A DNA stretch of 64,000 nucleotides from Hydrangea macrophylla. Its lineage: Eukaryota; Streptophyta; Magnoliopsida; Cornales; Hydrangeaceae. Shown here piece by piece: positions 11,166-21,759 of the stretch (the stretch's first letter is position 1; each line of letters begins with the position of its first letter). Location of the stretch: contig CM066988.1 of the NCBI GenBank assembly GCA_033977485.1, positions 30,438,001 through 30,502,000 on the forward strand. Direction: 5' to 3'. Made by a program: the position numbers and the translations under genes. The notes under the pieces are model-generated. The model ran no database searches and was not told the DNA's origin. It saw only the letters and a list, made by a program, of their open reading frames with translations.

Positions 11166-11764
11166 GGTGATAGTGATCGTTCTTTCTAGCAGGTTTTTCA
11201 TACTCCTATGTCTTAGGACCGACAAACAAGGTTTGCGGTGTATATCTTTGTGAGCATGGAGCAGACATCCTTGTCATGGTGCCTAGGCAGGTCAACTCAA
11301 TGTGATCACATGTGAGTGATTGCATTGGGAATCATAAAAAGGAGGTTCTATTCTATGCCACATAAGCATCTACACCGCGCAGGTAATCCCGTCAGGGCAT
11401 ACAGCAGTCATATCATATTGTCCTATCTGAAAAGATAAATGAACAGTCCTATGAAAGGTTCTACAAAAATCTATATGCAAGGCTGGGTTTAGTCAAAGAG
11501 GGTCCGTTGACGAGAGTTCCAATATACCGTCAGGGAGACAGTACGGAGGTTTTTACTCTTTTTGATATACCTTGGAAGTTACAGTATCAACGGTGACTTA
11601 TGCCCTGGCACAGCAAGACCTGAACAATGTCAGCGCCGCGTTTTAGACACAGTCGAAGGGGAAATGCAAAAGTGCAATGCGGTAAACCAGACACAGTAAA
11701 AAGAGATGATTTTAAGGATGCTTTTTATGAGTCAAACCTCTGTATTATTTTGTTTTAAAATAAA

Positions 11765-11787
11765 AATCCCCAGCAGAGTCGCCGGAT
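11765..11787 (-). other. Primer-binding region of element A
   Basis: Read on the minus strand, the bases next to the LTR end are ATCCGGCGACTCTGCTGGGG. This GGYGACTCYRCTGGGG block abuts LTRs of many Tat/Ogre-type elements and is matched by TGGTGACTCCACTGGGG after LTR M at 36,561. The primer tRNA is not assigned here. Confidence 0.7.
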
Positions 11788-13971
11788 TGTGGATACCGGG
11801 CTTCCGCCTCTTTGTTGGGTTTTTGAAACTGGAACTTGCTTTTGTTTGAAATTTGATTTGGATCAAGGATAAGGAAAGAAAATGAAGGGTCTGTTGAAAG
11901 CAGATACAGAGTCGCCACTTGGTCTTTAAGGAACCAAGAAACCTAATTTGACTCACCCAAGCGGATAAGGGCATCGGCCCTTCATAACCAAAGAACTTGG
12001 TTCGGGGTTTTGGTATGAGAGAGGAAGGAGCCTTTGTCAGGACTAAAACACCCTCAACTCGCCCCGTCTTTCGACGGGCCTCAATTAGCATCCAAATAAT
12101 CATCTTATACTATGTATGGTTCAATAATTAATACTATGATAGTATATTACATCACATAAAGAAATTTAAAATGGAAGATCTAAAGATAAGGTATCATTCA
12201 TAAGATCTAAGCCAAATATCATGCAATGTAAAGTGAAAGATCACACAAACAAATCTAGAAAAAATCGTCTAATCATGTATCAAGTAATTAAGTTTCCTTA
12301 ATCTAAAAGGGGACATGAATTGTTCTTGAAACAAAAAAACAAAGAAATCAAAGTATGCTTAGCAAGCTAGTGTGATGCATGTTATTCTTTGAGAAAAGAA
12401 GACCTCTCAATCCCCGGGATGGATGAGAAAGGGTGATTAGATCGGGGGAATCATGAACGTATGATCATGATCATTCCTTATAGTCTTCTTAGATTAGGAG
12501 ACACAAAATCCCCAAATCTTTGCATGGATGCAATGTATGTATCTAAAATGTACCAAGGTTGTAGTGTGCTTTGTGTTCATGGATTCCTAGAATGACTTAG
12601 ATGTCTAAAATGTGCATGAATGGATGAATGAAATCATCATGGGATGCATATGGGCATCAAATCAAAGAATGAAAGTTGAAATGTGCTTGCTGTGAATAGT
12701 GGACAGAACAGTAGCATGATCTTTTGGAAATTGAAAAAAGGGGTTAGGAGTGTTTTCAATGCATGATTTTTTTATGGAGATCTTCCTTATTGTGTCTAGA
12801 ACACAACCCAAAAGGCCAATCTTGGATAGCTATCACACATTGAGAGAAATCATATAAACAATGAAGGTCACTCAGAAACAGAGTCCGTACTGTCGACCGA
12901 AATGTTGAAAAATCTTAGAAAATTAAAACTAATGATCTAGAGGCCCATTTTATACAGAAGGTTCCCTAAGACATTGAAGTTTAAGGGAAAAATAAGTTAG
13001 GACCACCCTTGTTGGAAAGGTTTTCTGGAAAAAAAGTTGGAAGTGGACCTAGCTGCTGTGACAGAAAAGACAGAATGTCTGGAAGGAATGTTTGGGTCCA
13101 AATGGGCCATTTCGAAGTACTTCCAAGTCAAACCAAAAATCATGGGTGTTCTCCAATGAGTTAGGAAGACTTTCCAAGTGGCCTTGCATCCATATGTTGA
13201 GTATTGAGTCCTAGAGAAATCTTTGAACTCAGCTCACTCACTGTTTTGACTCATTATTTTGAAGATTTTGGAGAAAACAAGGTTTTGTTTCTTGAAACCA
13301 AAATGAGAGGGATTGAGAGGGGTTTTAAAATAGATGTTTTGAAAACATATTTTCAATACTCAATAAGGATTATAGCCACTTAAAATGCCAACATCAAGCT
13401 CATCATCAAGAACCTCCAAGATTGTTGGAGAGATTTATTTTATTTTGAGCATAACTTCAAAAATACCTAGGAGGTATTGAAGTTATGATCATCATCTATC
13501 AAACATGTTTTTGAGGTCAAGAGCTACTATCCATAAGGATTCACTCATCCCAAACTTCATGTCATCATCTAGATGATGATGAACTAGCTAGTAGGTAAAT
13601 AAAGAAAAATCAAAAAGAAATGGGGTAAGAAGAGATAAACAATGAATAAACAAGCAAGTAGATAATGATCAATAGATGATATTCATGATGTATAGAACTT
13701 GTAGTTTGGTGTTTCACTCATATGTAATGACATTGGACATGGAAGAAGCTTCCACTCTCTTAAATGCTCACTAAAATGGTGGTTGGATGTATTGAATGTT
13801 GAAGTAAATGGGAGTAATGAAGTAAAAACAAAGTTTAGAACTCACTTTTGTTTTGAAAATCAAAGAAGGAAGCTTCTTTTCTCTCTATTCTTACCTTATC
13901 TCTACAACTTTCTCTCCCAAACTTTTCCTAAGCTTTCATTTGACTCCCCCCAAATGAAGAACAATGGGGGG

Positions 13972-13979
13972 TTTAAATA
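13972..13979 (-). promoter_or_regulatory. TATA-like box of LTR A
   Basis: Minus-strand CTATTTAAACC sits in a block conserved with CTATATAAACC in the sister LTRs at 15,912 (plus) and 24,896 (minus). All three are followed by C-rich sequence and then purine/pyrimidine tracts. LTR A has a TATTTAAA variant, so it may be the weaker promoter. Confidence 0.6.
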
Positions 13980-14125
13980 GGCCAACTTGGGGGTGGTTTT
14001 GGGGTTTAGAAAGTACTCCCATTGACTCCAAACATCTAAAATCATAAAACTATGTCGTTTTGATTTTTAATTAATCAAAATGGGACCCCAAAATTAATTA
14101 CAAAAACACACTGTTCTGGAGGGGA

Positions 14126-14189
14126 GTGCTGCGGCGGCAGTGGGCCAGTGCCGCGGCGGCAGTGGGCCAGTACCGCGACGGCACTGCTC
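14126..14189. repeat. GC-rich triplicate of a ~21-bp unit in the LTR
   Basis: Three copies of a unit like CAGTGCCGCGGCGGCAGTGGG in otherwise AT-rich LTR. The same triplicate is present, more diverged, at 15,704-15,768 and 25,047-25,115. It lies about 150-200 bp upstream of the TATA box in transcription direction. Confidence 0.75.
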
Positions 14190-14551
14190 CTCCTTCGTCC
14201 AGATAATGCTGTTTAGGCCCCCTGAAGTTTCGGTATTCGCGAAAAGGCCCTATTTCGTCCGAAATTCACAGAAAATGTGTAGGAACTCCAAATTGAGGTT
14301 GTGATATACCGTTGGAAAGGTAATGGAGTGTACTTTACATAAAAAATAGTTCGAGGATAGGTCACTTTGAAACGTTTTGCGGTATTCGTGATAAAAGCCG
14401 ATTTAATCGCCTTTTTCGTCTTCGGAAATTCATAATAGACTCGTTTTAACTCCAGAAATTATGTGCGATATACCGTTGAAAAGCTATTGACCTCTAGTAT
14501 TCATAATAAATATTTGAAAATTGTTTCGGCGCCCCGGTTCCAAATTCAAAT

Positions 14552-14781
14552 TTTGGTCAAACTGGTCAAACTGGTCAAACCTGGGATTCCCGGGAAGTTC
14601 TGGAAATCTCCGGGAGTTCCCGGGAGCTGATGCTTTCGCTTGATTTTCTTTCGGGACTTGTTTTAACACTTTTCTCATGATTTAAAATGATTCCGGTGAA
14701 TTCGGATGACTTCGGACAAACTTGGTCAAACATGGTCAAACCTTGGTCAAACCTGGTCAAACCTTGGTCAAACTGGTCAAC
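14552..14781 (-). promoter_or_regulatory. Cluster of nine TTTGACC (W-box-core) motifs in U3
   Basis: Plus-strand GGTCAAAC occurs three times at 14,552-14,580 and about six times at 14,722-14,781. Read in the LTR direction this is TTTGACC, containing the WRKY W-box core TTGAC. Fewer copies remain at matching places in the sister LTRs (about 15,150-15,182, 25,626-25,665, 31,678-31,702). A regulatory role is inferred from motif density only. Confidence 0.45.
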
Positions 14782-15048
14782 TGTGACTTTTTGGGAACTT
14801 CCGGGAATTCCGGGGGTCTCTGGGAGCTGACGATTTCATCCGATTTTTCTTAAAAACTCATTTTATCCCTTTTCTTACGACGTAGTATGTTTTCAGGACT
14901 TTGGGACCAAATCTGGTAATTTTCGGGGCTCTCAGGGGTATTTTGGGAGCTGACTTCCGAGGTCCTTTTGAGTCTTTTGCGATCATTGTGAACCACCAAG
15001 CTATAGGTCTCCTAAATCTGATAGCCGACAAAATGGGGTGTCTACAAT

Positions 15049-16642
15049 AAGTCATAAAAATAAAGCTAAAAATTAGTTTTAAAGCAAAATTAGATGAAAT
15101 CGTCAGCTCTTAGAGACCCCTAGAAGTCTCGAAAGTTCCCCGAAAGTCCCCGTTGACCGGTTTGACCTAGGTTTGACCGAAATCATTCAAATTCTCCAAA
15201 ATGTTTTGAGATCATTCAAGATTATGTGAAAGTACTAAAATGAGTTTTAAAAAAAAATCAAATGAAAATGTCAGCTCCGAGGAGCTCCTATAGGGTCCCA
15301 GAACTTCCTGGAGATACAAGGTTTGACCGATTTGACCTATAAGTTGACTTTGAAGCCAGAGCGCCGTATCATTTTTCAAATATTTTTTATGGATACTAGA
15401 GGTCAATAGCTTTTCAATGGTATATTGCACATAATTTCTGAATTCAACACGAATTTATTATGGATTTCTGAAGGTAAAAAAGACGATCAAATCGGCTTTT
15501 ATCGCGCATACCGCAAAACATTTCAAAGTGACTTGACTCTGAACTATTTTTTATGGAATGTAGACTCCATCAAATTTCCAACGGTATATCACAAGCTTAA
15601 TTTGGAGTTCATAAGCTTTTTCTATGAATTTCGAACGAAATAAGGCCTTTTTGCGAAACCGGAACCTATGGGGACCTAAATACAAATTTATGGGCATCAG
15701 AGGAGCAGTGCCGCGGCGACACTAGGCCACTGCTGCGGCAGCACATGGCCAGTGCCGCGGTAGCACTCAACCCCTGTAGAATCCATTTTTATAATTTATT
15801 TTGGGGGCCCAAATTATATAATTAAAGACCAAAACGATGTAGTTTTATGTTCACAGATGTTTGGGACCAATGGGAGCACTTTCTAACTCCCAAAACCACC
15901 CCAAATTGGCCTATATAAACCCCCCTTTGCTCTTCATTTTGGGGAGGCCAAGTGCAAAGCTTGAGAAAGTTGTAGAGAGAAAGAGAGATAGAGATAGGTT
16001 AGAAGAGAGAAAGTGAGCTTCTTTCCACTGATTTTCTATAAGAAAGTGAGTTCTACTCTTGTTTTCTTCCACTACCTCTCTTATACTTCACATTCAAACC
16101 CTCCCCAACCACCATTCTTGAGTATTCATGAGATAGGAAGCTACTTCCATGTCCAAATATCACCACATATGAGTGAACCACCAAGCTACAAGTCCAATAT
16201 CTCAATGATGATCAACGATTGATTGTTATTTGAATCCTTATTTGATTGTTTACATATTATGTTCATCTCTTCTCACCTCATTTCTTTTTTTATTTTTCTT
16301 TGATTACTTACATGTTTATCATCGTCTAGATAACATGTTGTTTAACGAGATTGAATCCTTATACGAGATTGAATCCTTATAGATAGTAGCTCTTGACCTC
16401 AAAGACATATTCTCAAACAATACTATGTTTGTGCAAACAACATTGGGAGTTCTTAATGATGAGTTTGATGTTGATTTCTTAAGTGGTCTTAATCCCCTTT
16501 TGTGCTGAAAATGTGCTTTTAAAATCCCTATTTCAAAACCCCTCTAAAACCCTAACATTTGGATTCCAAGAAACAAGCCTTGTTTTACCAAAAATCTTCA
16601 AAACAGTGAATGATCTGAGTTCAAAGATTTCTCTAGAACTCA
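15049..16642 (+). repeat. Inverted, truncated LTR of the element A family (D)
   Basis: This matches LTR A in reverse orientation, beginning about 200 bp inside the LTR and running through its TATA block, the purine-rich tract and the start of R/U5. It stops at 16,642, where element E begins. With LTR A it forms a head-to-head inverted repeat. It appears to be an older copy interrupted by both A and E. Confidence 0.8.
15912..15918 (+). promoter_or_regulatory. TATA box of LTR D
   Basis: GGCCTATATAAACCCCCC at the position conserved in the three long LTR copies, about 150 bp downstream of the GC-rich triplicate. It faces right, towards the element E insertion. Confidence 0.6.
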
Positions 16643-16994
16643 TGTAATACCCGCTATTTTCAAATATTTATTTTCCAAGATCAATAGTGTTTTATGTTGT
16701 TATTATAATATTCAGTATTTATAGAACTCGATTTTAAATTTTCAGAATTTTTAGAAACATAAATTTAGCAGATTTGTGAATATCTGGAATATTTGGACCA
16801 ATTATGATTTTATTGCACATCCAACCAAACATGGTCCTAAGGAAATAATTATCCTTTGAACCTTTAACTCTTGGTAATTGCAAAGTGAGGTCCCTCCTTG
16901 GTTCCTATATATATGGGACCATTCCATTACATTTATCCTTAGACTTATGAGGTTGAGAACTCATCCTAATGCTTACATATCTTCATCCCCCACA

Positions 16995-17115
16995 CACAAA
17001 CACCAAGAACACCAAGAACACACCTAGAACACCAAGAACACCAATAACACACCTAGAACACCAAGAACACCAAGAACACACCTAGAACACCAAGAACACC
17101 AAGAACACTATTTGA
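16995..17115. repeat. Minisatellite CACCAAGAACACC(TAG)
   Basis: CACCAAGAACACCAAGAA units with ACACACCTAGAA spacers, about 36 bp per higher unit and roughly three units. It lies in the transcribed part of LTR E just downstream of the TATA box. Confidence 0.85.
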
Positions 17116-17269
17116 AGCCTGGATTTTATATTCGAAGATTCTTCGGGTTTTCTCGGCATTATTATTCTGCGAATTTAGGTGAGTCTCCAACTCACTCAGC
17201 TATTTATATTACACTTTGTTATGAACATATGATTATGATTTATATTAATTATGTGATGTTTATATGTAT

Positions 17270-17470
17270 TATATTACGTATTTACATTTTTTATACGTAT
17301 AAATACGGTATTTTGATATAGTATAATACGGCATAAATATGGTATTCTGATATAGTATAATATAGTATAAATATAGTATTACGATATAGTATAATACGGT
17401 ATAAATACATTATTATGACTTAGTATAAATACGGTATTCTGGTTTTTCAAATACGGTATAAATACGATAA
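17270..17470. repeat. AT-rich tandem GGTATAAATACGGTATT... repeat
   Basis: Repeated GTATAATACGG/GTATAAATA and GGTATTCTGATATA modules with a period of about 30-35 bp inside LTR E, diverged but clearly tandem. Confidence 0.75.
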
Positions 17471-17929
17471 ACTGGTATTTTCAAATACGACTGAAATCGA
17501 GATGGATTCTTAATGAGGACAAAAAACTCTTAACTTTCAACATGAATACTTATTTATTTACTCTCACGGATCATTTATAAAATTTGTTGTGGACGTACAA
17601 ACTGGAAAATGATCAAAATACCCATGTGTCCTATTTTTACTAGAATCATACACAATGTCTAATATTTCATTCTAGTTTTGGTTTGAATGTTGTTATATGT
17701 AATACCCTGTATTTTCCTTGTATTGTTATATCCTTTTGATATATATGAGATAATAACGAGATTGAGAAGCCGACGTGCATATTAGTGGGTCTATCAACCG
17801 CAGAGGTTGATACTATTTATGGGTGCGCGTGAATGCGGTCGCTAAGACCGTATGATGTTGAGTGTGGAATCCCAGGTGCTGGGATAGGACTGGGACTTCG
17901 TGTTAAATCGATATATGATAGAGTTAGAC

Positions 17930-18195
17930 TTTGTGTGCGGTAATGATATGATCTGTATGCGATAGTATGAGCTGTGTGCGGTGATATGAGCTGTGTGCGG
18001 TAATGATATGAGCTGTGTGCGATAGTATGAGCTGTGTGCGGTAGTATGAGATGTGTGCGGTGATATGAGCTGTGTGCGGTAGTGATATAAGCTGTGTGCG
18101 ATAATGTTATGAGCTGTGTGCGGAAGTATGAGCTGTGTGCGGTGATATAAGCTGTGTGCGGTAGTATGAGCTGTGTGCGGTAATAATTGCTGCAT
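17930..18195. repeat. Tandem GCTGTGTGCGGTAGTATGA repeat
   Basis: About twelve units of 18-22 bp (GAGCTGTGTGCGGTAGTAT variants) in LTR E. LTR F has a different, longer degenerate repeat at the equivalent place, so this internal region evolves fast. Confidence 0.9.
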
Positions 18196-19045
18196 GCTGT
18201 TGAACGACGGAGCTGCGTGCTGTGGAATGTCAGGGTTACGTGCTGTATCATATGAGGGCTATGTGTCGTAGTAACCATGTCAGGGCGGGTTGGCCGAAAT
18301 GTTGGGACTGCGTGTCAAGAGTGAACAGACCGTAGGTATGGGACTACGTGTCTGATTAATGTGGACCCAAGAGTCTATGTTATGCGTGAGACTACGTGTC
18401 GAGGATAAATGAGTCATGAGGCATTGGGCTACGAGCTAGATGGGAAAGGGGATGACGTCTGTATTATATCTTGGATTGGTGCATACATGCATATGAACGA
18501 TGAGATGATCCTTTTTATTGATGTTATTGTTATATGCTACTTATCTGTAGATACTCTGTTAGTATTTGCTTTCACTCGGCTTTCGTAGCTGACGGCGTTT
18601 TATGCCGCTGGATATTCGCCGTCCAGATGGCCAGGGTTATGAGTATGCAGGTGATGCATACATAGATAGGGGCCACGAGGATGGAGCCTATGATGATGGA
18701 GGCTACGCTGGAGATGACTACTACGCAAGCTGAAAACTTGGAGCTTACTGTTGATAGTTTATGCCTATGTTTTAGAGACCGTTGTAATAGTTAAGTTTGT
18801 AATTGGCATATGTTGCCGTAATACTTTATTTGTACTTCTGCGATACTTATGGTTTGTAATAGTTAGTATTGAACTCTGATAATATATATCAACCCTAGAA
18901 CTTTCCAATGTGTGGTTTGAATCATTACTCTGATGGTTTGACTTTGGTTATGGACAATATAGTGACTTTCAACTGTCATGGCCTACGGGTCCAAAAAGGA
19001 ATTTATTTTCTCTATTTTTGCTACTGCGGGGCGTGACAGGATTTT

Positions 19046-19057
19046 TGGTATCAGAGC
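19046..19057 (+). other. Primer-binding site of element E (tRNA-iMet)
   Basis: TGGTATCAGAGC, the standard plant tRNA-iMet complement, begins 7 bases after the LTR end. Confidence 0.9.
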
Positions 19058-19301
19058 CAGGTTTAGTAGTCGCGTTCACTAATTGTCCAACATTTCTTGA
19101 GTTGAACCTAAGATTCCTTGAGATAAGGGTTGACTCTATGTTTGTGTTTTGGAGATCATCCCTATTGAATTCTCCGTGCTATTAATATGATGCTAGTTAT
19201 AGCTACTATTATGTCTACTTGCAAATGATTTTTCTATAACTATTACGTATAATTTCAAAATTATTTTCTATGACTATTTTGGGTTGACGACTAACCGAGA
19301 G

Positions 19302-19465
19302 ATGTCTGTACAGGTACCCAACCTTACTGCATCGATGGCAGGAATGCCTACTCAGAATCGTCCTGCTCAGATTGAGGACGTCCCCCAAGCACCCCAAGCT
19401 GCTGATCCGACTGGACTGTTCGAAGCCTTTGTGCGTAGGATGGAAAGGATCAACAATCCTAACAT
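19302..19465 (+). pseudogene. gag: Gag N-terminus of element E, truncated
   Basis: A frame beginning M-S-V-Q-V-P-N-L with about 55 plausible Gag residues, including D-P-T-G-L-F-E-A-F-V-R-R-M. It then runs into copia leader sequence of the CGATCGATCGAA type at about 19,465. The start is the first ATG; the frame is open a little further upstream without an ATG. It is too short to assign domains. Confidence 0.55.
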
Positions 19466-21236
19466 GCACACGTTCGATGATCGAAACATGTTCGATCGAT
19501 CGAAACAAGTTTGATCGATCGAACTGTCAATCGATCGAAATGAGTTCGATTGATCGAACTCAGCAACTTTCAATCGATCGAAGCTGCCATGCATCCAATG
19601 TAATCAAAAATTCAGTTTTTGTTACGAAACTACTGCAAAAATAGATCTGTGATGATGTAGTTTCAAAAATAGTCCTAAAACAACATACAAATCAAAACTA
19701 GTGTTCCAAACACGCATCTATAGATCCAAATAAGCATGGCCCTGATACAAATTCTAGGATTGGTGTTTTGCAATACTAAAAAATATGCGCAGTAAAAAAA
19801 CAAGTTTCAAAAACTTTATTGGTAGCCATGGATCTACTACCTATCAATTCTATAGATGCGTAGGGAAGTGGGGAACAAAAGATTACCTTACGGTCTTGAA
19901 CCCAATTATGATTTCTTCTTCCTTTAATGTTCAGTAGCAATCTTCAGGTGGTCTTCACCCTTATGTCTCCTATAAACACTTCCCAAATAGACTACGGTTG
20001 GTGGGAACCCTAATGGAGGAGGATTAAGAGGGTTTGAGATCCCTATAATAGTTTCTAAAGCTTTCTGATATTAAAACGATGTTCAACTTTTTTCTGGATG
20101 TAGCTACCTATTTATAGATTCCCAAACCGACTTTAGGCTTCAACCGAAACAGGTTCGATCGATCAAACTAAACCCAAGTTCAATCAATCGAAGCAAGTTC
20201 CATCGATCGACGTTTACTCTATTGAAACTGTTTCAATTGATTAGTTCATCATCCTTATATGTCTTTCCAAGCATTCTAGCGGAACTAAGAGTGGGACCTC
20301 TTAAGTTCTTTATTGTTGGTTCAGACCAATTGTTAATTCCCATGATCAATATCTATGATTAGTGAATTAAAACTGGTCATTTAACGTGTATTCCACTATA
20401 AAATGATAACTGCACCCTAACGCAAAAGAACATATCCGATGTGATAGCTAGACTTGTATGATGTCCTAATGTCCCTCTATCGTCAGCATTCATAATCATA
20501 TCCAGGTAGTCGAATAATTATTACTGTCAACCTGAATGATGATTACATTTTCCATTCCTTGAGTCCCATTCATCTCTCATAATTACCAAACATGTCGATA
20601 ACTAACTTATCAACAAGGCTACAGTTCTTAGTAATCAATTTGGTGAAATTCTCAAGGGAATGCTTACTCTTTATCAGAGGGTAGATTTTATCTTGACAAT
20701 TTATGTTCACAATCCTATGAATATGACATACCTAAGATACGCAGGTGTTGATCTTGAAACACTTCACTGATTAGTAAGTGAAACCAGTCATATCCATAAT
20801 CTGTCCATAATAGTCTCAAGATTAAGAACACGTACCTTTTACAAGTTATGTGTTCCTAGTAATTGTTGACAGTTTTAGATGCCAATAGGAAAGCTGATAG
20901 TCCGTCAATGCACTTTAAGCACCAGCATATTAACTAAGAGTCATAATCTAGTGATTGAGATTCATCACTCCATCCAATGGTATTTAATCATGCTACAGTG
21001 TATACCTATTGTGATATCCAGTCTTATCATCCACTGTGACAAATTCTAAGTATCAAAGAATAGTAATTCATATCTTTCTTGAATATATCTCATACATACA
21101 TGAATTACCTTCGATGATACTTATGGACTACATCAATCATCTCATGACATATACACAGAAAGCAAATATGATATCCATGTATAAAATATCAAATGTCAAA
21201 TACATAAAGACTGAGTTTGAGGGCACAATCCCAACA
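19466..21236 (-). mobile_element. Ty1/copia fragment G: 5' LTR plus leader, related to element H
   Basis: Collinear with the leader, PBS and LTR of copia element H (52,830-54,637) but diverged. The LTR is about 19,753-21,236; on the minus strand it starts TGTTGGGATTGTGCCCTC. A decayed PBS lies at about 19,741-19,752. Leader sequence with CGATCGATCGAA palindromes follows to about 19,466. Everything 3' of the leader is missing. No genes. Confidence 0.8.
20108..20235 (-). promoter_or_regulatory. LTR G core promoter and ATCGAT palindrome array
   Basis: A TATA box (minus CTATAAATAG, 20,108-20,117) with decayed TTCGATCGATCGAA-type palindromes at 20,153-20,235, i.e. directly upstream in the direction of transcription. 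The layout equals that of LTR H. Confidence 0.55.
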
Positions 21237-21759
21237 TCGACCACCCAAACCACTTGGTCGTTGCCACCAAGTGTCACCATCAGACATCAGTTCGAGCACC
21301 ATCCCACTACTGGCACCAAGTTAGCACGCGTGTAATCTTTTTTTGAGTAATTGAGCTGAGCTAACTTGTCAGTTGTAAAAAATCAATCTGACCGCCCTGA
21401 TTGAAAAAATAGACCAAAAGCTGAAAAAATTGACCTAATTGACCACTTTGGTTGGCTTCCAAAACATAAAAAAAAAATGAGGAAAAAAAAACAAAAATTT
21501 GAATTGAACTGAACCGATGATACCCCTACATGGGTTTAACGGGTGACCTGTGTCTAACCTGACACGATTATGACACGTTTAAAATGACACAATTAGGACC
21601 TGACACAACAACGACCCGACACGATTATGACATGTTTAAAATGACATGATTATAACTCGACACGATTATGACCCGACCTGACCCGATGGCCAGCTCTACT
21701 TGAAACCCACGACAAATAGCTCCTTACCCAGTAACCCAAGCTAACCCCAGCTTATAACT
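21237..21759. other. Unassigned spacer with GACACGATTATGAC repeats
   Basis: No gene seen. At 21,555-21,690 the motif GACACGATTATGAC and TTTAAAATGACA(C/T)GATTA recur three to four times, like a degenerate short-period repeat of a mobile element. A-rich tracts precede it. Confidence 0.5.

Larger units (their letters stand above)
1..15048 (-). mobile_element. Ty3/gypsy Tat-lineage LTR retrotransposon A (partial)
   Basis: A large minus-strand gypsy element. Reading down from 15,048 it shows a 5' LTR, a primer-binding region, a leader with a minisatellite, gag, protease, reverse transcriptase, RNase H, a second (archaeal-type) RNase H and integrase, ending at 4,013. The order RT-RNase H-second RNase H-integrase is diagnostic of the plant Tat lineage. 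Downstream of pol and antisense to it lie two plus-strand protein genes, an arrangement known for some Tat-lineage elements. The 3' LTR is not seen and should lie left of base 1, so membership of the two antisense genes is inferred. The polyprotein carries several stops and at least one frameshift, so this copy is not autonomous. The LTR outer end at 15,048 abuts an opposite-orientation LTR relic of the same family. Confidence 0.85.
11788..15048 (-). repeat. 5' LTR of element A (3,261 bp)
   Basis: On the minus strand it starts TGTAGACACCCCATTTTGTC and ends GGTATCCACA, giving an imperfect terminal inverted repeat TGTRGAYACC. Copies or parts of the same LTR lie at 15,049-16,642 (inverted), 23,121-25,940 and 31,605-32,004, which fixes its extent. 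It contains a TATA-like box, a GC-rich triplicate and clusters of TTGACC motifs. Its open frames are short and not shared between copies, so it is treated as non-coding. This accounts for the long gene-free stretch. Confidence 0.85.
16643..19038 (+). repeat. 5' LTR of element E (2,396 bp)
   Basis: Starts TGTAATACCCGC and ends GGGGCGTGACA, directly followed by the PBS. A TATA-like CCTATATATATGGG lies at about 16,903. An AG|GTGAGT splice-donor-like site lies at 17,177-17,184, and a conserved CACTCGGCTTTC block at about 18,570. The last two are matched in LTR F on the other strand. Three tandem arrays fill much of the middle. Minus-strand open frames at 17,817-18,278 are repeat artefacts. Confidence 0.85.
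16643..19465 (+). mobile_element. Ty3/gypsy Tekay/Del-like element E (5' part only)
   Basis: Plus-strand gypsy element reduced to its 5' LTR, PBS and start of gag. It begins directly in LTR D and is cut at about 19,465 by a copia fragment. No pol is found; nothing after 21,236 clearly resumes its gag. Lineage is judged from the TGTAATACCCG start, the GGCGTGACA end and the iMet PBS. Confidence 0.75.

Noticed and set aside
17817..18278. Overlapping minus-strand frames rich in H, S, Y, T
   Set aside because: Translation of the GCTGTGTGCGGTAGTAT array in an LTR; two frames give similar text, as repeats do.
17699..19038. A second LTR start (TGTAATACCCTG) inside LTR E
   Set aside because: LTR F has the same order of TATA, AGGTGAGT and CTCGGCTTTC blocks over ~2.1 kb, so the longer LTR from 16,643 is preferred; the inner match is short.
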